Source of the DNA: Candidatus Nitrosopumilus sp.
GTDB taxonomy: Archaea > Thermoproteota > Nitrososphaeria > Nitrososphaerales > Nitrosopumilaceae
Direction: 5' to 3'
DNA: 64,000 nucleotides
Assembly (NCBI GenBank): GCA_028343855.1
Contig: JAOLZN010000002.1
Location: forward strand, 39,502-103,501
Shown here: in pieces, positions 42,046 to 51,328 of the stretch
Position numbering within the stretch: position 1 is the stretch's first letter
How the letters are laid out: the number at the start of each line of letters is the position of its first letter
The notes under the pieces: generated by a model
Told to the model about the DNA's origin: nothing
The model's database searches: none
What the model saw: the letters and a program-made list of their open reading frames with translations, nothing else
Program-made: the position numbers and the translations under genes

Positions 42046-43014
42046 TTATGATTTTTTATTCAGTTTTGAAATCAGTGCTGCATATATGAAAGGTAAAGTT
42101 GTGGTTACTTCTGCATGTAATGTTGCTTGTCTTGCAATTTTTGTTACTTTTCCCCATGAAATTGCCTCTCTAACTAGTGCTCCACTTAAACTTCCATCAA
42201 ATTCTTGTGCTGTTGTAATGTAGAATGCATAATCTAATCCTTCTCTATATTGATTCCACCATAATGTATGATGCTTGGAAATTCCTCCTCCAATCATAAA
42301 TGCACCTGATTTTTTTGCTTTGAAAATATATCCTGAAAGTAAGTTTGCATCTCCAATTAAATTTAATTTAAAATCACTGTGACTCTGTACAAACATCCAA
42401 ATTTGACTTCCAACTGCACCATCCATTATTCCTGGTACTACTACACTTACATCATTTTTGTATGCCCAATATAGAAATGAATCTTCTCCGAGATGTTTGC
42501 CAATCATTTTACAAATTTCTGCAGTTGTCATTTCTTTAACTCCGTTTTTGTATTCTTCTTCAAGAAATGCTTGCATTTTTTCTTCAATTAATGGACCATA
42601 GTTTTCCATTGGCACCAACACATTTCCTAATCTGTGAATATTTTGATCTGCTAATTCGTTATCATCCATTGTAAATGAACCTTCATTGTAATTTGCATAA
42701 TGCTTTGCAATATCATGATCCAATGCACCACATGTTGTAATTGCTACGTCAAACCATTTGTTTTTGATCATATCTTTGATGATCCCTCTTAGTCCTGTTG
42801 ATACAACTGCTCCTACAAATGAAACAAATTTCAAACAATTTTCATCTGAAATCATTTTGGTTAAAATATCTAATCCGTCTGAAAGATTGACTGATTCAAA
42901 TCCTCCTGATTTTGATAGTTCTTCAAAAATTTTTTCTATTGATGTGTTTGAATCTATTTCTATATCTTTTACTGGTCGACCAATGTCAATCATTATTTCG
43001 TTTTTTGACTTCAA
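42046..43014 (-). CDS. dys: Deoxyhypusine synthase
   Basis: A 322-residue enzyme that transfers an aminobutyl group from spermidine to a lysine of initiation factor aIF5A, the first step of hypusine formation. Family landmarks are FVGAVVSTGLRG, AITTCGALDHDIAKHY, VVPGIMDGAVGSQIW and the catalytic-lysine loop GGGISKHHTLWWNQ. It is full length. aIF5A itself is not in the window. A PAC2 gene and a LysE gene follow on the minus strand. Confidence 0.96.
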   Translation of the reverse strand: MKSKNEIMIDIGRPVKDIEIDSNTSIEKIFEELSKSGGFESVNLSDGLDILTKMISDENCLKFVSFVGAVVSTGLRGIIKDMIKNKWFDVAITTCGALDHDIAKHYANYNEGSFTMDDNELADQNIHRLGNVLVPMENYGPLIEEKMQAFLEEEYKNGVKEMTTAEICKMIGKHLGEDSFLYWAYKNDVSVVVPGIMDGAVGSQIWMFVQSHSDFKLNLIGDANLLSGYIFKAKKSGAFMIGGGISKHHTLWWNQYREGLDYAFYITTAQEFDGSLSGALVREAISWGKVTKIARQATLHAEVTTTLPFIYAALISKLNKKS

Positions 43015-43059
43015 GTATAAAATTCTGCCTTAATTACTATCTTTTTTTGATTGTTTAAG

Positions 43060-43072
43060 CAAACTTTAAACC
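43060..43072 (+). promoter_or_regulatory. TATA box of ino1 (leaderless spacing)
   Basis: CAAACTTTAAACC is centred about 27 bp ahead of the ATG at 43094, the distance expected for a leaderless mRNA. Confidence 0.4.
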
Positions 43073-43093
43073 GGCTTATTTTATAGAATTGCT

Positions 43094-44188
43094 ATGACTG
43101 GAAGGATTAAAGTTGCTTTAGTTGGAATTGGTAATTGTTTTTCAGGGTTAATTCAAGGAATTGAATACTATCGACAAAATCCTTCTCAAGAAGTAATTGG
43201 AATTATTCATGATAAATTAGCTGGGTATGGTATTCATGATATTGACTTTGTATGTGGATTTGATGTTGGTGAAAATAAAGTAGGAAAACCTCTCAATGAA
43301 GCCATTTATGCATATCCAAACATGGTTGATTGGATCTCAAAGGACACTATGCCTCAAACTGAAGCAAAAGTCTTTCAAAGCCCTTTGCTTGATGGTGTAG
43401 GCATCTGGGTTGAAAATCGTGTAAAACCTATTGAAAGTAAATTAACTGATGAAGAACTTGCTGTAAATGCCAAAAAAATACTTAAAGAAACTGGTGCTGA
43501 GATTCTTGTCTCATACTTACCTGTTGGCTCTGATAAAGTAACTGAATTCTGGGCACAAGTGTGTCTTGATACTAATACAGCATTTGTGAACTGTATTCCT
43601 TCTTTTATCGCATCTGATGAAACTTGGGCAAAAAAATTCCAAGAAAAAAATATTCCTTGTATTGGTGATGACATTAAAGGTCAAGTTGGGGCAACCATTG
43701 TGCATAGAACTTTGGCAAAATTATGCAATGATAGAGGAACTAAAATTGAAAAAACATATCAGATTAACGTTGGTGGAAATACTGATTTTCTTAATATGAA
43801 AGAACAAGATAGATTAGTTTCTAAAAAAATCTCTAAAACTGAAAGTGTTCAAAGTCAACTTGATGAACGTCTAGATGATGATCAAATCTATGTTGGACCA
43901 TCTGATTTCATTCCTTTCTTAGGAAATACAAAACTCATGTTTATGCGTATTGAGGGTAGACAATGGGCAAATATTCCTTATAACATGGAAGTTCGTCTTG
44001 ATGTTGATGATAAGGCTAATTCTGCTGGAATTGTAATTGATGCAGTAAGATTAGCAAAAATTGCTTTAGATCGAGGTGTTGGTGGACCAATTAAACCTGC
44101 TAGTGCATATCTTATGAAACATCCAATTGAACAAACATCTGATGTTCAAGCCAAAGTTGATTGTGAAAACTTTGTTGCAGATAAATAA
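43094..44188 (+). CDS. ino1: L-myo-inositol-1-phosphate synthase
   Basis: A 364-residue NAD-dependent isomerase: N-terminal VALVGIGNCFSGLIQGIEY dinucleotide site, QVNVGGNTDFLNMKEQDR-like YQINVGGNTDFLN segment (substrate-binding), and KPASAYLMKHPIEQ near the end. It converts glucose-6-phosphate to inositol-1-phosphate, the head group of archaeal phospholipids. The catalytic lysine in GDDIKGQVGATIVHR is present. A leaderless promoter lies just upstream. Confidence 0.96.
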   Translation: MTGRIKVALVGIGNCFSGLIQGIEYYRQNPSQEVIGIIHDKLAGYGIHDIDFVCGFDVGENKVGKPLNEAIYAYPNMVDWISKDTMPQTEAKVFQSPLLDGVGIWVENRVKPIESKLTDEELAVNAKKILKETGAEILVSYLPVGSDKVTEFWAQVCLDTNTAFVNCIPSFIASDETWAKKFQEKNIPCIGDDIKGQVGATIVHRTLAKLCNDRGTKIEKTYQINVGGNTDFLNMKEQDRLVSKKISKTESVQSQLDERLDDDQIYVGPSDFIPFLGNTKLMFMRIEGRQWANIPYNMEVRLDVDDKANSAGIVIDAVRLAKIALDRGVGGPIKPASAYLMKHPIEQTSDVQAKVDCENFVADK

Positions 44189-44361
44189 TTATTAAAAATT
44201 ATTTTTATTCCCTTACTAGGCTCATTTTTGTTGTTCTTTTTTTAAGTAAAGTTATTTCATAATTACCTCCGCTACGAAAAATATGATAATGTAACAAGAA
44301 AAATTAATCAATAGAGTCAACAAAAATTGTTAAGCATCGATTATCCTATCTAAGGAAAAAT

Positions 44362-44396
44362 GATCTCTATTGGTTCATGTAAAAAAAGTAGAGATC
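44362..44396. repeat. Inverted repeat spanning the smc start codon
   Basis: GATCTCTA (44362-44369) and TAGAGATC (44389-44396) are perfect complements separated by 19 nt that contain the TTG start of smc. As RNA, the start codon would sit in the loop. Expected by chance at such a length is not negligible in AT-rich DNA. Confidence 0.25.
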
Positions 44397-47300
44397 TTTG
44401 GTTTCAAATCATTTGGATTTAAAAATACCACTGTTCAGTTTGAACCTGGTCTTGTATCGATCTCTGGTCCAAATGGATCTGGTAAAAGTAATATTTTGGA
44501 TGCAATAATTTTTGCGATGGGTGAGAATAAACCCAAAGTGATGCGAGTGGATAAACTTCGATCTTTAATTCATGATATTGAAGGTGCACGTCGTGGACCT
44601 AAAATGGCTAGATCAAGTGTTCATTTTGATAATTCTGATAGAAAAATTCCTGTTGATAGTGACGTAGTTGAGATCACTAGGGAGTTAGATGAAAATGGTG
44701 ACAATACTTACTATCTAAACAAAAAGAAAACTCAACGAAGTCATGTTTTAGATTTACTTGATATGGCAAATGCTGGTTTAGGTCAACTTAATGCTGTACA
44801 ACAAGGAACTGTAACTAGAATATCTGAATTTACATCTGAAGAAAAAAGAAAAACAATTGAAGATTTAATTGGTTTATCTTATTTTGATGACAAGAAATCT
44901 GAATCAATTAAACAACTTGATGAAGCCGATAGAAGACTTGAAATTGCACTGGCTAAAATGGGTGAAATTAAGAAACGTATTGATGAATTGGAAGAAGAAA
45001 GAAATCAGAAGTTACGTCATGATATATTGGAACGTGAATTAAATCGTTACAAAGCTATTGCAGCTGCCAATAAAATGAAGGTAATTTCCAGTAAAAAGTC
45101 CAATAAAGAAACAACCTTGTCTGAATTAACACAAGAAATGACTACACTTGACAGTGAACGAAATATTTTGAAGGGTGAAATTGGAGTTTTAGATTCTGAA
45201 AAATCAAAATTAATGAATGCTGCAAATGATTACACACAAGCAAAATCTACACTTGATGCAGAAATTAGTTCTGCTATGGAACAATATGAGATTGATAATA
45301 CTGCAATTTCTGCATCAAAGAAAAGACTTGATCAAATTAATGTTCGTATTCCACAAATAAAAATTGAATTAGAAGATATTGATACTGCTAGAAAAGACAT
45401 AGACATACAAATTGAAAAAATTAAGGATTCCATAGAACATACCAATCAACAAAAAAATAAAATAAATTCTGATTTAGAATCTATTGATTTAGAACGAAAT
45501 AAAATTCTTAATGCACAATCAGAAGCTGCGGCAAAAAAATCTGAAGTTGATAACAAAATTAAAACTCTTACTGTTCAACTCAATGATGTTAAACTAAAAC
45601 TTTCTAAAATTTTACATGAAAAAGATGAATCTAAATTAAAAATAATGTCTAACACTGGAAAATTTAATGATTTAGAAAAACAAATTGCAGAGTTAATTAA
45701 TTTGGAATCTAAACTATCTTCTTTAACTGGTAATCATAAAGCCACAATTTCTGAATTAAAATCTAGAATTTCTAAATTAAAAACAAGAAAATTAAAAGTA
45801 GTTCATGATATGGATGAATTAGGATTTATTTTAGAAAAATCTGATAAGGCTGCAAATCAATATGAATCAAAAATTAAAACTGTGAAAGGATTTATGCACG
45901 AAGATTACACTGTTGCAAAATTAAAAGAGGATGGTGCAAAATTAGGTATTGATGGAATAGTTTATGAAATGATTTCCTGGGATAAAAAATATGAACGTGC
46001 TGTCCTTGCAGTTAGCTCTGATTGGATTAAAGCATTAGTTGTAAAAGATTTTGCAACATTACTTGGAATTGCAGAAGTTGCAAGAAGTAAAAAACTTCCA
46101 AAATTAAAAATTATACCTCTTGATGCTATACCAAAATTCAAACTTACTTTGCCTAGAGAATCTGGAATAATTGGTGTTTTATCTGATTTTGTTAAGGCTG
46201 ATGATGCCTATCTGGCACTCAAAACATTCCTTTTTGGAAATATTGTATTGGCAGAAACTCGTGAATCTGCTTATAATTTATCTCAATTAGGATACAAATC
46301 AGTTACCATTACGGGTGAATATTTTGAAGCCAAAGGTGGAACTGTTGTCATTGATATTAACTCAAAAATTTCTAAACTCACAAAATTAATTTCAATGAGT
46401 AGTGATATTGATGGATTAATTCTGTCTATTAGTTTGATAAAAAAATACATGTTAAAGAAAAAACATTCTTTAAAAAAATTGGATGACTCCATTCAATCTT
46501 ATTCTGAGAGATTATCTTTATCTGAAAATGCTTTAACTTCTGCATCTGAAAATTATTCAAATCTTAAATCCCGAATTATTTCTGCTAAACAAACAAAAGA
46601 ACAATTGACCAAAAGAATTTCTTCTTTAACCTCTAGAAATAATTCTATTGAATCAGAAGTGTCCACTAATGAATCTCATCTTGAATCATTACTTGATCGT
46701 ATTGCTATTGTAGAACAAAATTATGCCAGTGGAGAACAAACTAGAATTGCAAGTGAATTATCAAAAATTAATATCAAAAAATCTAATATTGAAAAGCGAT
46801 ACACAACAATTATGAATGAATTTCGTGATAAATCATCACAATTAACTACTATGCAAACTCAAGATAATCGTGAAAAATCTCAAACAAGTAGATTAAATGC
46901 TGAAGAAACTTCTTTGCATTCTGAATTTGAACAAATCGAAATAAAAATTAATGATTTAGAAAAACAAAAAGATCCTAAAAGAGAAGTTTTAGAAAAATTG
47001 AGAGAAAGGGAGCAGGAATTAATTTCTACTTCTGGTTCTTCCATTGGCCAAGTTCAAGAAATTGATGATAAACTAAAAATTTTAACTGAAAAAGACAGAG
47101 ATTATACTAAAAAAATTAATGATTTCCAGCGTCAATCTGACTCTTTGAATCGTGATTTACAAGATTTAGTTGAAAATGAAGTTAAATTACAACAAATTCT
47201 TTCGGCATTTGGATTTAACAAGGATATGGAAACATTTGATGTTGAAACAATCGTTCAAGGTTTGACTTCAGAATTATCTTCACTTAGTGCATTAAATGCA

Positions 47301-47894
47301 AAAGCTCCTGAAACATATCTTGAAGTTTCATATGGCTACAGATCAATGTCTACAAGAAAGAATTCTTTGGAGGAAGAGCGAAATTCAATTGTTAAATTTA
47401 TTGAGGATATTGAAAAGGATAAACGACAAACATTCTTGGATGCATTTGATAAAGTTGATAAGGAAATTAGATTAATTTTTAATAAAATGACTGGTGGTAA
47501 TGCTTGGTTAGAACTACAAAATGAAGATGATATATTTAATTCTGGAATTTCTTATTTGATTCAATTTCCAAATAAGCCAAAAAGAGAATCTACGTCTATT
47601 AGTGGAGGTGAAAAAACACTTGCAGCAATTGTATTTGTACTTGCATTACAGAAACTCAAACCTTCCCCATTCTATTTGTTTGATGAAGTTGATGCCCATC
47701 TTGATGCCCCTAATGCTGAAAGACTATCTACAATTTTAGAGGAGAGATCTAAAGAAAGTCAATTCATTATGGTTTCATTAAAAGACTCTGTAATTCAAAA
47801 AGCAAAATTAATCTATGGTGTTTTCCCTAAAAATGGAGTTTCAAATGTTGTTACCTATAAAGACAAACGTATGCCTTCAGTTAAAACAACTTAG
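44370..47894 (+). CDS. smc: Chromosome segregation protein SMC
   Basis: A 1174-residue SMC ATPase. Head parts: GPNGSGKSNILDAIIFAMG (Walker A, about residues 33-51), QQGTVTRI (Q-loop region), STSISGGEKTLAAIVF (ABC signature) and PFYLFDEVDAHLD (Walker B) at the C-terminus. Two long coiled coils flank a hinge at about 520-670 with glycines in GLSYFDD-like KLGIDGIVYEM. Homodimers organise and segregate the chromosome. The start is TTG at 44370, chosen by alignment of the N-terminal MVHVKKVEIFGFKSFG. No ScpA or ScpB gene is in the window. Its stop overlaps the convergent OppF gene by 4 bp. Confidence 0.98.
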   Translation: MVHVKKVEIFGFKSFGFKNTTVQFEPGLVSISGPNGSGKSNILDAIIFAMGENKPKVMRVDKLRSLIHDIEGARRGPKMARSSVHFDNSDRKIPVDSDVVEITRELDENGDNTYYLNKKKTQRSHVLDLLDMANAGLGQLNAVQQGTVTRISEFTSEEKRKTIEDLIGLSYFDDKKSESIKQLDEADRRLEIALAKMGEIKKRIDELEEERNQKLRHDILERELNRYKAIAAANKMKVISSKKSNKETTLSELTQEMTTLDSERNILKGEIGVLDSEKSKLMNAANDYTQAKSTLDAEISSAMEQYEIDNTAISASKKRLDQINVRIPQIKIELEDIDTARKDIDIQIEKIKDSIEHTNQQKNKINSDLESIDLERNKILNAQSEAAAKKSEVDNKIKTLTVQLNDVKLKLSKILHEKDESKLKIMSNTGKFNDLEKQIAELINLESKLSSLTGNHKATISELKSRISKLKTRKLKVVHDMDELGFILEKSDKAANQYESKIKTVKGFMHEDYTVAKLKEDGAKLGIDGIVYEMISWDKKYERAVLAVSSDWIKALVVKDFATLLGIAEVARSKKLPKLKIIPLDAIPKFKLTLPRESGIIGVLSDFVKADDAYLALKTFLFGNIVLAETRESAYNLSQLGYKSVTITGEYFEAKGGTVVIDINSKISKLTKLISMSSDIDGLILSISLIKKYMLKKKHSLKKLDDSIQSYSERLSLSENALTSASENYSNLKSRIISAKQTKEQLTKRISSLTSRNNSIESEVSTNESHLESLLDRIAIVEQNYASGEQTRIASELSKINIKKSNIEKRYTTIMNEFRDKSSQLTTMQTQDNREKSQTSRLNAEETSLHSEFEQIEIKINDLEKQKDPKREVLEKLREREQELISTSGSSIGQVQEIDDKLKILTEKDRDYTKKINDFQRQSDSLNRDLQDLVENEVKLQQILSAFGFNKDMETFDVETIVQGLTSELSSLSALNAKAPETYLEVSYGYRSMSTRKNSLEEERNSIVKFIEDIEKDKRQTFLDAFDKVDKEIRLIFNKMTGGNAWLELQNEDDIFNSGISYLIQFPNKPKRESTSISGGEKTLAAIVFVLALQKLKPSPFYLFDEVDAHLDAPNAERLSTILEERSKESQFIMVSLKDSVIQKAKLIYGVFPKNGVSNVVTYKDKRMPSVKTT

Positions 47895-48886
47895 TTTAGT
47901 TTTACATGACATGCAGAAAAATGTTCATTTTCAACTTTCTCTAAATTTGGTTCTATGTCACATTGACTAATTGCATATGGACATCTTGATTTGAATTTAC
48001 ATCCTTTTACAATATTTTCTATATCTGATTCTTTAATTCTTATTTCTCTTACTTTGTGAATATTATCTGGATCTGGTTCAGATATTGCATCAATTAATGC
48101 CTGTGTGTATGGGTGTTTTGGATTTTCAAGTACTTGTTTAATTGGACCTGTTTCTACAATTTTACCAAGATATAAAATTGCAATTCTTTGACCAAAATAT
48201 TTTGCTGTTGCTAAATCATGTGTAATATAAATAAATGACATTTGATATTTTTCTTGCAGTTGTTTCATTAATTCTAGCATTTCGGCTCTAATTGAAACAT
48301 CTAACATTGAAACTGGTTCATCTGCTAAAATGATTTTTGGTTTTAATGCAAGTGCCCTAGCTAACACCACTCTTTGTCTTTGTCCTCCTGATAACATGTG
48401 TGGGTATTTTTTAATAATTTCTTCTACTGGTTCTAGTTTGACTTCTTTTAGAACCTCTAATAATCTTCCATGTCTTTCTTCTTTATTTCCTACATTATGA
48501 ATTTCAAGTGGTTCTAGTATGATGTCTTTAACTTTCATTCTTGGATTAATTGAATCATAAGGATCCTGATGGATCATTTGACAATTCATTCTAATTTTTT
48601 TTAAATTCTTTTTTTGTTCATCTATCTCTTGATCCTCAAAAATAATTTTTCCTTCATCTGCTGATATTGATTTTAAAATTAATTTTGCTATTGTTGATTT
48701 ACCTGAACCTGATTCTCCTGCTAATACGAATACCTCCCCTCTATTAATTGAAAATGAAATATCATCTGTTGCTTTAACAATCGATGAATCTGAACTGAAT
48801 ATTTTCTTTTTAATATAATATTTTTTTAAATGTTCAATCTTTAATATTTCTGTCAATACTGATCTCTTATTCATCAAGTATATCAA
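47891..48886 (-). CDS. Oligopeptide/dipeptide-type ABC transporter ATP-binding protein (OppF-like)
   Basis: A 331-residue ATPase: Walker A VLAGESGSGKSTIAKLIL, signature MLSGGQRQRVVLARALAL, Walker B KIILADEPVSMLDVSIR and the C-terminal oligo_HPY module with KGCKFKSRCPYAISQCDIEP and ENEHFSACHV (four Cys, Fe-S/zinc-type). That C-terminal region is specific for the Opp/Dpp/Ni subfamily. No permease or SBP is adjacent; the large SBP at 19259-21724 is a possible distant partner. ATG 48886; upstream divergent gene is EgtD-like. Confidence 0.93.
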   Translation of the reverse strand: MIYLMNKRSVLTEILKIEHLKKYYIKKKIFSSDSSIVKATDDISFSINRGEVFVLAGESGSGKSTIAKLILKSISADEGKIIFEDQEIDEQKKNLKKIRMNCQMIHQDPYDSINPRMKVKDIILEPLEIHNVGNKEERHGRLLEVLKEVKLEPVEEIIKKYPHMLSGGQRQRVVLARALALKPKIILADEPVSMLDVSIRAEMLELMKQLQEKYQMSFIYITHDLATAKYFGQRIAILYLGKIVETGPIKQVLENPKHPYTQALIDAISEPDPDNIHKVREIRIKESDIENIVKGCKFKSRCPYAISQCDIEPNLEKVENEHFSACHVKLN

Positions 48887-48951
48887 GAAATATGTTCTAT
48901 GCGTAAAAATTATGATAAGAATTTTAAGTTAAATAAATACGGAATTAATAC

Positions 48952-49974
48952 TTGAGTAATTTTTCAGAAAAAAAAATAGACTATAAACAATATGTAATTG
49001 ATTCCCAACTTCGTTATTTTAAACCCCATGCTACAAAAATTGAAAAATCATTTGCTGAAGAAATATCTTACAGCTTAAATCAAAATTCTAAATCCATTAA
49101 TCCTAAATTTTTCTATGACAGAAAGGGGTCTGAATTATTTGAATCCATCACCTCTCTTCCTGAATATTATCCCACTAGAACTGAAATTAGTATTTTAAAA
49201 AAATTAAAACATGACTTACCTTCCTATCTTGATGAAAATATGAATTTAGTAGAGCTAGGAAGCGGTGCTTCTGTAAAAACTCGTTTAATTCTTGATATTT
49301 TTACTAAATTACAGGGTAAAACTGAATATTTTCCGATAGATATTTCTGAAATTCTCACTGAAAGTTCTGAACAATTACTAAAAGATTATGATTCTTTGCA
49401 TATCACTGGTATAATCGATACTTATGAGGGTGGCTTGGAATTTCTTAAAAATTATGATGATAAAAAAAATTTAATACTTTTTCTTGGTTCCAGCTTTGGG
49501 AATTTTACTCCTGATGATGGGAAATTATTTTTAAAGAAAATATTTTCTACTATGAATTCTGACGATTTATTTTTAATTGGACTTGATTTAGTAAAGGATA
49601 AACATATTCTAGAGTCTGCTTATGATGATTCACAAGGAATTACTGCAAAATTTAATCTTAATGTTTTGTCTAGAATAAATGATGAACTTGATGCTGATTT
49701 TGATCTAGATAATTTTTCTCACTATTCAATATACAATGAAACTGATCAAAGAATAGAGATGAATTTAAAATCTTTAGTTTCTCAATCTGTAATTATTGCT
49801 AAATCCAATTTATCTTTGAATTTTGATGAAAATGAATTGATTCATACCGAATATTCTCATAAATATCATGTATCTCAAATTAAAAAATTATTGATTAATG
49901 TTGGATTTAAAATAAAACATGTTTGGTTAGATGAACAAAAACATTTTTCATTAACTTTGGTTTCAAAAAACTAA
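48952..49974 (+). CDS. egtD: L-histidine N-alpha-methyltransferase (EgtD-like)
   Basis: A 340-residue methyltransferase of the EgtD (DUF2260) family. Sequence marks: FFYDRKGSELFESITSLPEYYPTRTE at the N-terminus, NLVELGSGASVKTRLIL (motif I), YFPIDISEILTESSEQL and FLGSSFGNFTPDDGKLFLKKI. In ergothioneine synthesis it trimethylates histidine to hercynine. The start is TTG at 48952. The convergent EgtB-like gene overlaps it by 4 bp, forming the two-gene core of the pathway. Specificity for His versus other amino acids is inferred from the neighbour. Confidence 0.9.
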   Translation: MSNFSEKKIDYKQYVIDSQLRYFKPHATKIEKSFAEEISYSLNQNSKSINPKFFYDRKGSELFESITSLPEYYPTRTEISILKKLKHDLPSYLDENMNLVELGSGASVKTRLILDIFTKLQGKTEYFPIDISEILTESSEQLLKDYDSLHITGIIDTYEGGLEFLKNYDDKKNLILFLGSSFGNFTPDDGKLFLKKIFSTMNSDDLFLIGLDLVKDKHILESAYDDSQGITAKFNLNVLSRINDELDADFDLDNFSHYSIYNETDQRIEMNLKSLVSQSVIIAKSNLSLNFDENELIHTEYSHKYHVSQIKKLLINVGFKIKHVWLDEQKHFSLTLVSKN

Positions 49975-51281
49975 ATGTCTTCAACACATCTGAATCCTGA
50001 AAATAGCCATCTTTCATCTAATCTGAAGAAATTTCTATAACTTCCTCTAATTGACATTTTTGGAGTTCCAAACGAACCTCCTCTCAAAACTTTTTGATTT
50101 GTAAACCATTTGTCATTATATTCATCAAATCCTGATTTGAATCCTGGAAAACCTACAAATTCTGAACTTGTCCATTCCCACACATCTCCAATCATTTGTT
50201 GACATCCTGATGGACTACTTCCATTTGGATATGTGCCAATTTCTGAGCATCCCCAATGGTATGATTCTAACAGATTACATTTTTCTTTCGTTGGTTCATC
50301 ATTTCCCCAAGGGAAAATTGATTTTTGCTGTTTTTCTTCATTCCAACAAGATGCTTTTTCCCATTCTGCCTCTGTGGGTAGTCTTTTTCCTGCCCACTTA
50401 CAATATGCATCAGCTTCATAGTAACTTACATGACATACTGGTTCGTTAGGATTAATTTTTCTGATTCCTAAGAAGTCTCTAACATGCCATTCATCATTAA
50501 TTTTTTCCCAATACATTGGAGAATTCCATTTATTTGATTTGACTTTTTCCCATCCATCTGATAACCAATGTTTGTATGTTTCATAACCTCCATCATTCAT
50601 AAATTCTAAATATTCCTGGTTGGTTATAGGGAAAATTCCAATTTTAAAATTTTTAAGATAAATTTTATGTTCTGGTAATTCTATATCATAACAATAATTT
50701 TTTCCGTTATACCCCATTGTATATATCCCACCTTTTATCTCCACAAATTCTTTTTTCTTTTGTTGTTGAACTTGAATTTTATTTTTTCTTACTGGTTGAT
50801 ATTGTTCTGCAAGAAGATGTTGTAAATCATACACTAGTAACTCTTGATGTTGACATTCATGGTGGAATCCTGTCACCATCAATTTTTTCTCCTCCTCAGT
50901 AAATTCTCGTGACTCAAGAAATTTTTCTATTTTTTGATTAATTATATTGAAATATTGAAATATTTCATCAATTGTTGGTCTTGATGTAATTCCTCTTAAT
51001 GCTTTATCATGTGGAACGCCAAATTGTTGATAGTAGGAATTAAGATATTCTGATAATTCTTTTGAGTAGAATTCGTAATTTTTATCTATTTTACTCATTA
51101 TTGCTTCATAAATCCAACTTACATGACCAATATGCCATTTTGGTGGACTCATATATGCTGCAGTTTGAACCACAAAATCATCTTTTTCTAAATTTTTAAC
51201 TAATTCTAGTGTTCTGTTTCTAGTTTCTGTAAATTGTTCTAGTAACAAACCATTCTTTTGCAATTCTGGATTTACTGTCAT
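49971..51281 (-). CDS. egtB: Ergothioneine sulfoxide synthase (EgtB-like)
   Basis: A 436-residue protein of two domains: a DinB-like N-terminal helical bundle with the iron ligands in KWHIGHVSW (His53 region) and GFHHECQHQE (the HX3HXE site, residues 141-147), and a C-terminal FGE-sulfatase domain with GGIYTMGYNG, VSYYEADAYCKWAGKRLPTEAEWEKA and WEWTSSEF and GGSFGTP. EgtB joins hercynine to cysteine or gamma-glutamylcysteine with oxygen and iron. No EgtA, EgtC or EgtE is visible in the window, so it may use cysteine directly, or the rest lie elsewhere. Stop is 49971, convergent to egtD. Confidence 0.9.
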   Translation of the reverse strand: MTVNPELQKNGLLLEQFTETRNRTLELVKNLEKDDFVVQTAAYMSPPKWHIGHVSWIYEAIMSKIDKNYEFYSKELSEYLNSYYQQFGVPHDKALRGITSRPTIDEIFQYFNIINQKIEKFLESREFTEEEKKLMVTGFHHECQHQELLVYDLQHLLAEQYQPVRKNKIQVQQQKKKEFVEIKGGIYTMGYNGKNYCYDIELPEHKIYLKNFKIGIFPITNQEYLEFMNDGGYETYKHWLSDGWEKVKSNKWNSPMYWEKINDEWHVRDFLGIRKINPNEPVCHVSYYEADAYCKWAGKRLPTEAEWEKASCWNEEKQQKSIFPWGNDEPTKEKCNLLESYHWGCSEIGTYPNGSSPSGCQQMIGDVWEWTSSEFVGFPGFKSGFDEYNDKWFTNQKVLRGGSFGTPKMSIRGSYRNFFRLDERWLFSGFRCVEDI

Positions 51282-51328
51282 ATTTGGAAAATATTTTTTT
51301 TGTATTATTATGTTGCGGCTATTTTTTT

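Noticed and set aside
43375-43705. ORFs on the minus strand within ino1
   Set aside because: Shadow frames of an intact, full-length gene.
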